From an uncultured Lachnospiraceae bacterium (lineage in GTDB: Bacteria > Bacillota > Clostridia > Lachnospirales > Lachnospiraceae): a stretch of 10,160 nt of DNA. The position numbers and the translations under genes are program-made. Position 1 is the stretch's first letter, and every line of letters starts with the position of its first letter. Location: positions 1-10,160 of the forward strand of contig CALGGL010000129.1 of assembly GCA_937915975.1 (NCBI GenBank), read 5' to 3'. Of the stretch, positions 5,367 through 10,160 are shown one piece after another. Below the pieces are notes generated by a model. It made no database searches. It was not told the DNA's origin and saw nothing but the letters and a program-made list of their open reading frames with translations.

Positions 5367-6758
5367 ATGAAAAAAACAGAGTTTTATGTCAAAGAATATA
5401 TAAAAAGTTATGATATGATAGATGAGGGTGAAAGGGTTTTGGTCGGTTTATCCGGAGGAGCTGATTCAGTCTGCCTTTTGTGCGTTTTAAAAAGACTTGG
5501 AACAGATGTTACGGCGGTCCATATCAATCATGGAATAAGGGGTAAAGAGGCGGATGACGACGAGGAATTCTGTCGTAAGCTTTGTGAGGATATGAAGATT
5601 CCTTTTGCTGTATTTCATAAGGATATAAAGGCTCTTGCGATTGAAGAAAAGCTTACTGTGGAAGAAGCAGGAAGAAAATACAGATATGAGTGCTTTGAAA
5701 ATCAGGCTTTAAAATTCGGTGCAACCAAGATTGCGGTTGCACATAATAAAAATGACTTTGTCGAGACGGTTATTTTTAATATGACAAGAGGTACAGGCTT
5801 AAACGGATTATCGGGAATAAAGCCCGTAAGAGACAATATTATTCGCCCGTTGCTTGGCGTGGAAAGATGTGAGATAGAGGATTATCTGGGAGAGCTTGGG
5901 CAAGAATACAGAATTGATTCCACAAATCTCTCAAAGGATTATGACAGAAATAAAATAAGGCATATAGTGATACCGACTTTGCTTGAACTTAATCAGGGAG
6001 CCGTAAAGCATATATATGAAATGGCGATGGAGGCACAAGAGGATTACGGTTTTATAAAGGAAACAGCGGATAAAGAGTATAAAAGGCATACGGTAGAGAT
6101 AAAGAAAAAAGAATCCGTTACCCTTTTTACAGATGATTTTGATATGCTGTCATTGCCTGTAAAGGAGATAATCATTCATGAGGCAATTGCAGATGTGGCA
6201 GGAAAGAAAAAGGATATAACAAGACAGCATATTGACGGTATTTTGGAGCTGGTTAATAAGGATACAGGCAAATCGGTTATGCTTCCTTATGGAATCAGAG
6301 CAAGGATAAGCTATGGAAAGCTTATAATAACCAATACCGATTATCCGTCGGAAGAAATTTATTATGAGATTAATAAGAACATGTTTGAATATGGTACGAA
6401 ATGTAAAATATCTGAAGAAGAAAGTATTGAATTGTGGGTCGAGGATAGAAAACCGGACACAGAGATTATAAAAAATAACTATACGAAAATGGCAGATTAT
6501 GATAAAATAAAAGATACTCTTTGTATAAGAACGCCTAAGGACGGGGATTATATAATAATTGATAGCAAAGGTAACAAAAAAAAGCTGACAAGGGTATTTA
6601 TTGACGGAAAGACTGATCGTGAGAGAAGAATCACATGGCCTGTTGTTGCATTGGGCAGTGAGATAATATGGGCGGTCGACTTAAGATACAGTGAAGCGTT
6701 TAAGGTGGATGACAATACAAAAAAAATATTATATATCAAGTACGATAAAAAAGAATGA
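5367..6758 (+). CDS. tilS: tRNA(Ile)-lysidine synthase
   Basis: TilS attaches lysine to C34 of the CAU-anticodon tRNA-Ile using ATP, so the tRNA reads AUA and accepts isoleucine; it is essential in most bacteria. With the start at 5367 the product is 463 residues, normal for the long form. The PP-loop ATP site SGGADS lies at residues 29-34. HINHGIRGKEADDDEEFC follows, then RYECFE and AHNKNDFVETVIFNMTRGTG, then the RPLLGVERCEIEDYL and DSTNLSKDYDRNKIRH segments. The C-terminal half carries the TilS substrate-binding and TilS_C domains (TPKDGDYIII near the end). I prefer the ATG at 5367 because AAAAGG (5355-5360) lies six bases upstream; ATGs at 5319 and 5349 have no ribosome-binding site. High use of ATA isoleucine codons in this genome fits dependence on this enzyme. 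tilS-hpt-ftsH order is conserved in Firmicutes. Confidence 0.95.
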   Translation: MKKTEFYVKEYIKSYDMIDEGERVLVGLSGGADSVCLLCVLKRLGTDVTAVHINHGIRGKEADDDEEFCRKLCEDMKIPFAVFHKDIKALAIEEKLTVEEAGRKYRYECFENQALKFGATKIAVAHNKNDFVETVIFNMTRGTGLNGLSGIKPVRDNIIRPLLGVERCEIEDYLGELGQEYRIDSTNLSKDYDRNKIRHIVIPTLLELNQGAVKHIYEMAMEAQEDYGFIKETADKEYKRHTVEIKKKESVTLFTDDFDMLSLPVKEIIIHEAIADVAGKKKDITRQHIDGILELVNKDTGKSVMLPYGIRARISYGKLIITNTDYPSEEIYYEINKNMFEYGTKCKISEEESIELWVEDRKPDTEIIKNNYTKMADYDKIKDTLCIRTPKDGDYIIIDSKGNKKKLTRVFIDGKTDRERRITWPVVALGSEIIWAVDLRYSEAFKVDDNTKKILYIKYDKKE

Positions 6759-6810
6759 TACTTATACAAAGCCTGTGATAAAAAGATGATATGCAAAGGA
6801 GAGTGATACT

Positions 6811-7329
6811 ATGGAGAAAATCGGTGTTTTAATCAGTGAGGAAAAGGTAAATGCAAAGATTGTTGAAATGGCTGAAAAGATAAGCCGCGAATATGAGGGA
6901 AAAACGGTTCATCTTATCGGTGTTCTTAAGGGAAGCGTATTTTTTATGTGTGAGCTTGCAAAGCGTATAACCATACCAGTAACCTTGGACTTTATGTCAG
7001 TAAGCAGCTACGGCAACGGAACAACCTCTTCGGGAGTTGTAAAGCTTATAAAGGATCTTGATGAAAGCATAGAAGGACGGGAAGTAATTCTTGTTGAGGA
7101 CATAATGGATTCGGGAAGAACATTATCTTATCTGGTTAAGATTTTAAAGGAAAGACATCCGGCAAGCTTCAAGGTTATTACTCTTTTGGATAAGCCTTCA
7201 AGGCGTGTGGTTGATATAGAACCCGATATGACCTGCTTTGAGATACCGGATAGATTTGTGGTGGGATACGGACTTGATTGTGCACAAAAATACAGAAATC
7301 TGCCTTATATAGGCGTTATTGAAGAATAG
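6811..7329 (+). CDS. hpt: Hypoxanthine phosphoribosyltransferase
   Basis: This cytoplasmic purine-salvage enzyme transfers phosphoribose from PRPP to hypoxanthine or guanine, making IMP or GMP. The product has 172 residues, slightly shorter than the ~180 usual for Bacillus HprT. IGVLKGSVFFMCELA at 36-50 contains the conserved KGS loop. The PRPP-binding signature VILVEDIMDSGRTL is at 92-105 with the paired acidic residues E96 and D97. LDKPSRRV (about 126-133) and the base-binding C-terminal segment FVVGYGLDCAQKYRNLPYIG complete the fold. An AAAGGAGAG about nine bases before the ATG is a strong ribosome-binding site. It lies 52 bases after tilS and 30 bases before ftsH, so it is a middle gene of the operon. 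In Bacillus and Listeria HprT also associates with TilS and FtsH at the ftsH locus; that regulatory link is known there and only inferred here. Confidence 0.96.
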   Translation: MEKIGVLISEEKVNAKIVEMAEKISREYEGKTVHLIGVLKGSVFFMCELAKRITIPVTLDFMSVSSYGNGTTSSGVVKLIKDLDESIEGREVILVEDIMDSGRTLSYLVKILKERHPASFKVITLLDKPSRRVVDIEPDMTCFEIPDRFVVGYGLDCAQKYRNLPYIGVIEE

Positions 7330-7359
7330 ATATACTATGGATAAGGAAAGGAGCGAAAA

Positions 7360-9207
7360 ATGAAAAATAGCATCAGAAGAGGACTGGGATTTTATCTTTT
7401 ATTATTTTTTATAGGCTTTTGCATAGTCCTTTGGCTGCAGAACAGAAGTCAGCAGACAGATACAACATATACGATAGATAATTTCAAAAGTGATATAAAC
7501 GAGGAATTAATAAGTGATGTTGATATATATCAAAATAGTGAAATACCGACAGGTTCGGTAACTATAACATATACCAGCGGTGCTACATTGGAATTTTATG
7601 TATCCGATGTCAACACTGTTCAGGAAATAGTCATGAACAGGAAGAGCGGACAGGTAAATATGAGCCTGTATGATGTTCCGAGACAGAGTGCATTTTGGAC
7701 ATGGATGCCTGTTATAGTCGGAGTGATACTTTTGGTAGAGCTTATGGTTGTCCTTATGGGCGGCGTCAGCGGCGGTGGAGCCGGAGGCGGCGGAAGCGGT
7801 GGAAGAGTTATGAACTTTGGTAAGAGCCGCGCCAGAATGATGACTGAAAAAGATCAGAAATTTACATTTAAAGATGTTGCCGGACTTGAGGAAGAAAAAG
7901 AGGATATGGCAGAGATAGTTGACTTCCTTAAGGAACCTAAGAAATACAATGACCTGGGTGCAAGAATTCCTAAGGGTGTTCTTCTTGAGGGCCCTCCGGG
8001 AACAGGTAAGACACTTCTTGCCAAGGCAGTTGCCGGTGAAGCGGGTGTACCGTTCTTTTCTATTTCCGGTTCCGACTTTGTAGAAATGTTTGTCGGTGTC
8101 GGAGCATCACGTGTAAGAGATTTATTCGAGGATGCAAAGAAAAATTCACCTTGTATAGTTTTCATAGATGAGATAGATGCGGTTGCAAGAAAAAGAGGCT
8201 CAGGTCTTGGCGGCGGTCACGATGAGCGTGAGCAGACCTTGAATCAGCTCCTTGTTGAGATGGATGGATTCGGAACCAATGAGGGAATCATAGTTCTTGC
8301 CGCAACCAACAGAGTAGATATACTTGACCCTGCCATTCTTCGTCCGGGACGTTTTGACCGAAAGGTTATGGTTGGAAGACCGGATGTTAAGGGTAGAGAA
8401 GAGATACTTAAGGTACATGTAAGAAATAAGAAGCTTGCAGATGATATAGATTTGCACGAGCTTGCAAGAACTACTGCAGGCTTTGCAGGTGCTGATCTTG
8501 AAAACCTTATGAACGAATCTGCTATCAGCGCTGCTAAGAATAACAGACCGTACATCACCAAGGATGATGTTGACAAGAGCTTTATAAAAATAGGAATCGG
8601 CGGAGAGAAAAAGAGCCGTCTTGTGCCTGAAAAGGAAAGAAAGATTACCGCTTATCACGAATCAGGTCATGCAATATTATTCCATTTGCTTTCAGAGGTT
8701 GGTCCGGTAAGACTGGTTTCAATTATTCCTAACGGACGAGGAGCCGGCGGATATACCATGCCGCTTCCGGAAAACGATAATGTATTCAATACAAAAAAGA
8801 AGATGCTTCAGGACATACAGGTAAGCTTCGGCGGAAGAATCGCTGAGGAATTAATCTTTGATGATGTGACCACAGGAGCATCACAGGATATAAAGCAGGC
8901 AACCGAAACTGCACGTGCCATGGTTATTAAGTATGGTTTTTCCGAAAAAGTCGGACTTATCAATTATGAAATAAATAACGATGAAGAAGTATTCCTCGGA
9001 AGAGACCTCGGACATTCAAGAAATTACAGTGACAAAATGGCTAAGACCATTGATGAAGAGGTAAGAAGAATAATTGATGAGTGCTATAATGAGGCAAAGA
9101 GAATAATCATGGAAAACATGGATGTTCTTCATAAATGCGCAAATTTACTTCTTGAGAAGGAGCGTATCGAAAGAGACGAGTTTGAGTCATTATTTGTAGG
9201 CAATTAG
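7360..9207 (+). CDS. ftsH: ATP-dependent zinc metalloprotease FtsH
   Basis: FtsH is a hexameric membrane AAA+ protease that degrades unassembled membrane proteins and short-lived regulators; in Bacillus it also promotes sporulation. The 615-residue product is of usual length. Membrane segments at about 9-27 and 114-134 flank an external domain, and a glycine-rich linker (about 134-148) leads to the AAA+ module. Walker A is GPPGTGKT at 211-218 and Walker B IVFIDEID at 266-273; the second region of homology runs from N317 to K335 with RPGRFDR arginine fingers at 328-334. The zinc protease motif is HESGH at 433-437, and the third zinc ligand is probably D510 in SQDIK. GGAAAGGAG before the ATG supports the start. 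All catalytic residues are present. It is the last gene of the tilS-hpt-ftsH unit, and a long 3' untranslated region follows. Confidence 0.98.
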   Translation: MKNSIRRGLGFYLLLFFIGFCIVLWLQNRSQQTDTTYTIDNFKSDINEELISDVDIYQNSEIPTGSVTITYTSGATLEFYVSDVNTVQEIVMNRKSGQVNMSLYDVPRQSAFWTWMPVIVGVILLVELMVVLMGGVSGGGAGGGGSGGRVMNFGKSRARMMTEKDQKFTFKDVAGLEEEKEDMAEIVDFLKEPKKYNDLGARIPKGVLLEGPPGTGKTLLAKAVAGEAGVPFFSISGSDFVEMFVGVGASRVRDLFEDAKKNSPCIVFIDEIDAVARKRGSGLGGGHDEREQTLNQLLVEMDGFGTNEGIIVLAATNRVDILDPAILRPGRFDRKVMVGRPDVKGREEILKVHVRNKKLADDIDLHELARTTAGFAGADLENLMNESAISAAKNNRPYITKDDVDKSFIKIGIGGEKKSRLVPEKERKITAYHESGHAILFHLLSEVGPVRLVSIIPNGRGAGGYTMPLPENDNVFNTKKKMLQDIQVSFGGRIAEELIFDDVTTGASQDIKQATETARAMVIKYGFSEKVGLINYEINNDEEVFLGRDLGHSRNYSDKMAKTIDEEVRRIIDECYNEAKRIIMENMDVLHKCANLLLEKERIERDEFESLFVGN

Positions 9208-9257
9208 ACAAAATGCACAAAAAATGAAGTTATAATTTAGTGAAAGTTTTGTCTAAT
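9203..9257. repeat. 11-bp inverted repeat after ftsH with near-0A boxes
   Basis: ATTAGACAAAA (9203-9213, overlapping the ftsH stop) is repeated inverted as TTTTGTCTAAT (9247-9257), with 33 bases between. The cores TTAGACA and TGTCTAA each differ from the Spo0A box by one position. A perfect TATAAT lies between them at 9231-9236, twenty bases after TAGACA. The pair may be a weak stem in the ftsH mRNA, a protein-binding pair, or the start of a non-coding transcript. No T run follows, so it does not look like a terminator. Confidence 0.4.
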
Positions 9258-9412
9258 GATTAAAAGTTATGTGCATACTGCATAAAAAAATTTTTATAAA
9301 AATTTAAAAGTTGGATACACTTTTTAACGAATATGAGTATAATAATACTTGTAACCCCCAATACATTATATAGTTTTTTGCTACACCCCATAAGTAACAA
9401 AATACCTTCTCC
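9258..9412. other. A+T-rich non-coding stretch between ftsH and its terminator
   Basis: No gene with a ribosome-binding site is seen here. The segment includes an A/T tract at about 9282-9310, a second TATAAT at 9338-9343 without a good -35, and two C-runs on the + strand (near 9355 and 9386). It is probably the 3' untranslated region of ftsH, possibly with a small transcript ending at the terminator that follows. Confidence 0.5.
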
Positions 9413-9463
9413 GAAGAGGACAGTCGTTCGTTGACTGTCCTCTTCTCCTTTTGTTTTCTTTTT
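9413..9463 (+). terminator. Strong terminator closing the tilS-hpt-ftsH unit
   Basis: A perfect 13-bp stem, GAAGAGGACAGTC (9413-9425) against GACTGTCCTCTTC (9433-9445), encloses a seven-base loop and is followed by a T-rich tract at 9449-9463. It is the longest perfect hairpin in the window. The T tract is only on the + side, so it should act mainly on rightward transcription. Confidence 0.93.
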
Positions 9464-9486
9464 ATATACAAGCTGGCAAGCTTCGT

Positions 9487-9529
9487 ATAAGTTCGCGAAG
9501 GAAAATCAGAGATTTTCACGCTCACTTAT
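9487..9529. repeat. Imperfect long hairpin downstream of the terminator
   Basis: ATAAGT (9487-9492) pairs with ACTTAT (9524-9529), GCG (9495-9497) with CGC (9519-9521), and GAAAATC (9501-9507) with GATTTTC (9511-9517), giving a 16-pair interrupted hairpin with a three-base loop. No T run follows on either strand. It lies where conserved gene order ends. A dispersed repeat or a recombination-associated hairpin are possibilities I cannot distinguish. Confidence 0.45.
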
Positions 9530-9536
9530 CCTGTTT

Positions 9537-9563
9537 GGAGATAGGTGGGTTGGCGGGGATTGG
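9537..9563 (+). other. G-rich patch with two-tetrad quadruplex pattern
   Basis: Six separated G-runs of two to four (GG, GG, GGG, GG, GGGG, GG) with loops of one to five bases occur in 27 bases, followed by a T-rich tract. This stands out in an otherwise A+T-rich region. Two-tetrad quadruplexes are weak, so formation is uncertain. Confidence 0.35.
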
Positions 9564-9581
9564 TCTTTTTTCTTTATTTGT

Positions 9582-9726
9582 TATCTGAAATATTCTGAAA
9601 GGTCGATTTACACCATTTTTACACCACTTTTTACTTGAAAAATGATGGTTTACACCCAATTTTTACTGAAAAATATGCAATATATATGTTTTGATAAGAT
9701 AAAGATAGGATTATATCTGAAATATT
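9582..9726 (+). repeat. 13-bp direct repeat pair bracketing the TTTACACC cluster
   Basis: TATCTGAAATATT is found at 9582-9594 and again, exactly, at 9714-9726. The copies are 132 bases apart start to start and flank the TTTACACC repeats. The span contains no gene. The repeat is A+T-rich, so chance is possible, but exact 13-base repeats this close are unusual. Confidence 0.45.
9607..9674 (+). repeat. Helically phased TTTACACC direct repeats
   Basis: The octamer TTTACACC occurs at 9607-9614, 9618-9625 and 9649-9656, so the starts are 11 and 31 bases apart, close to one and three helical turns. The second and third copies extend into 26-base units (9618-9643 and 9649-9674) that match at 20 positions and both end in TGAAAAAT. 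Same-face spacing suggests a multisite DNA-binding protein, such as integrase arm sites or iterons, but no such protein is encoded in the window. A fourth octamer at 10050-10057 overlaps the ribosome-binding region of the Xre gene and may be coincidental. Confidence 0.6.
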
Positions 9727-9748
9727 AGTGAAATATGATTACAATACA

Positions 9749-10048
9749 TTATGATTGTGTTGGGGAATCTAAATTACTTAAATCATCAATAATCTGCTGG
9801 ATATGTGCAACTTGTGATGTTGTTAAATATGAAACATCTATTATTTTTCTGCTTGTATCTAATTCTAAAAGAAAATCAACTGAACAATGAAAGAAAATAG
9901 CAATCTGTTTTACCAATTCAACAGATGGCTGAATATTATCGTTTTCCCAATTGCTTACAGATTGTTTTGTTACATTTAAAGCACTTGCTAATTCAACTTG
10001 AGATAAACGATTTGCTAATCTTAATTCTTTTATTCTTTCTCCAAGCAT
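9749..10048 (-). CDS. Xre/Cro-type helix-turn-helix transcriptional repressor
   Basis: The 99-residue protein is a small cytoplasmic DNA-binding regulator of the HTH_3 (Xre/Cro/CI) family. The domain spans about residues 5-62: ERIKELRLANRLSQVELA is helices 1-2, and NVTKQSVSNWENDNIQPS contains the recognition helix with the typical SxWE. LVKQIAIFFHCSVDFLLELD closes the fold. The remaining ~35 residues (TTSQVAHIQQIIDDLSNL) look helical and may serve dimerisation; no protease or peptidase domain is present. The start is supported by GGAGG (complement of 10056-10060), seven bases upstream. It is the only minus-strand gene, it faces a divergent promoter, and paired operators lie between, so autoregulation is likely. 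Such repressors are frequent in prophages and integrative elements, but also in stand-alone islands. The target gene lies beyond the window. Confidence 0.9.
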   Translation of the reverse strand: MLGERIKELRLANRLSQVELASALNVTKQSVSNWENDNIQPSVELVKQIAIFFHCSVDFLLELDTSRKIIDVSYLTTSQVAHIQQIIDDLSNLDSPTQS

Positions 10049-10065
10049 TTTTACACCTCCAACTT

Positions 10066-10093
10066 ACTATATACAATACTAAAGTATTGACAA
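10066..10093 (-). promoter_or_regulatory. Promoter of the Xre-type repressor
   Basis: Read on the minus strand, TTGTCA (10093-10088) is followed by a 16-base spacer and TATAGT (10071-10066). The spacer contains most of the palindrome at 10074-10089. The transcript should start near 10059, very close to the ribosome-binding site, so the leader is very short. Confidence 0.6.
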
Positions 10094-10116
10094 AATTGAC
10101 AAAATACAAAAGTATT
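10074..10116. promoter_or_regulatory. Paired operator-like palindromes between divergent promoters
   Basis: CAATACT-AA-AGTATTG (10074-10089) is a perfect inverted repeat with 7-base arms. A second copy, AATACAAAAGTATT (10103-10116), differs from the first core at a single position; starts of the 14-base cores are 28 bases apart. Each copy lies in the -35/-10 spacer of one divergent promoter. The placement is that expected for sites bound by the adjacent Xre-type protein. Confidence 0.7.
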
Positions 10117-10124
10117 GTTATAAT
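10096..10124 (+). promoter_or_regulatory. Consensus sigma-A promoter reading out of the window
   Basis: TTGACA (10096-10101), a 17-base spacer and TATAAT (10119-10124) match the consensus exactly. The spacer is almost filled by the second operator-like palindrome. The start is expected near 10131. The downstream gene is not within the window; the ATGs at 10133 and 10139 run into a stop at once. Confidence 0.85.
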
Positions 10125-10160
10125 TGACGTAAATGATTATGTGAGAAATCGGGTAATATT

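Noticed and set aside
8200..8658. Open frames of 152 and 110 codons on the minus strand within ftsH
   Set aside because: They are antisense shadows of the AAA+ domain; composition is serine/leucine-rich as typical for such shadows and no ribosome-binding sites are seen.
9320..9434. A 33-codon + strand frame (ATG at 9333) before the terminator
   Set aside because: There is no ribosome-binding site, and the frame runs into the terminator stem and ends in its loop region.
9304..9525. A 73-codon minus-strand frame across the ftsH terminator
   Set aside because: It starts with GTG after only a weak AGGA, reads through the perfect 13-bp terminator hairpin and matches no known family. Conservation of the encoded peptide would be needed to revive it.
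1..10160. CRISPR arrays, tRNA or rRNA genes, transposases
   Set aside because: No regularly spaced repeat-spacer pattern, cloverleaf, conserved rRNA segment or transposase motif was seen on either strand.

Overview
The window comes from an endospore-forming, low-G+C Firmicute of class Clostridia, most likely a Lachnospiraceae member. The evidence is the gene order hup - S4-domain gene (rqcP/yabO) - yabP - yabQ - divIC - spoIIE - tilS - hpt - ftsH, the Clostridia counterpart of the Bacillus subtilis spoVT-to-ftsH block, together with A+T-rich codon use (AGA arginine, ATA/ATT isoleucine) and strong Shine-Dalgarno sites. The genus assignment is inference.

Region 1 (1 to about 890) is a leucine-biosynthesis operon: the 3' end of leuC, complete leuD, and the first ~30 codons of leuB. 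It is visibly richer in G+C, and all six leuD arginines use CGN codons. At about 880-897 the leuB reading frame runs straight into the C-terminal GAF domain of SpoVT, giving a 159-residue chimeric ORF (802-1281). Both leuB and spoVT are incomplete, and codon style changes at the joint. This is the most unusual thing in the window. An assembly or cloning chimera is the simplest explanation; a true genomic rearrangement is the alternative.

Region 2 (about 890 to 9463) is the sporulation, division and housekeeping block, all on the + strand. hup has its own near-consensus promoter and a strong terminator. rqcP-yabP-yabQ-divIC follow as a compact unit ending in a terminator at 3168-3198. spoIIE has a separate promoter with a 21-bp spacer and a near-0A box, the layout known for Spo0A-activated sigma-A promoters. 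tilS-hpt-ftsH form the last unit and end at a 13-bp-stem terminator (9413-9463). These genes cover nucleoid packaging (HU), ribosome rescue (RqcP), coat and forespore engulfment functions (YabP/YabQ), septation (DivIC), activation of sigma-F (SpoIIE), tRNA-Ile lysidine formation (TilS), purine salvage (Hpt) and membrane proteolysis (FtsH).

Region 3 (9464 to 10160) looks accessory. It is mostly non-coding and holds an imperfect hairpin, a G-rich patch, helically phased TTTACACC repeats and a 13-bp direct repeat. After these comes a small Xre-type repressor on the minus strand, facing a divergent consensus promoter. Each of the two divergent promoters carries one copy of the same 14-bp near-palindrome in its -35/-10 spacer, which reads as a compact repressor switch such as those at ends of prophages or integrative elements. 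No integrase is visible; the divergent gene starts beyond the window.

I found no convincing previously undescribed multi-gene system. The strongest leads are the leuB/spoVT joint and the Xre switch with its phased repeats.
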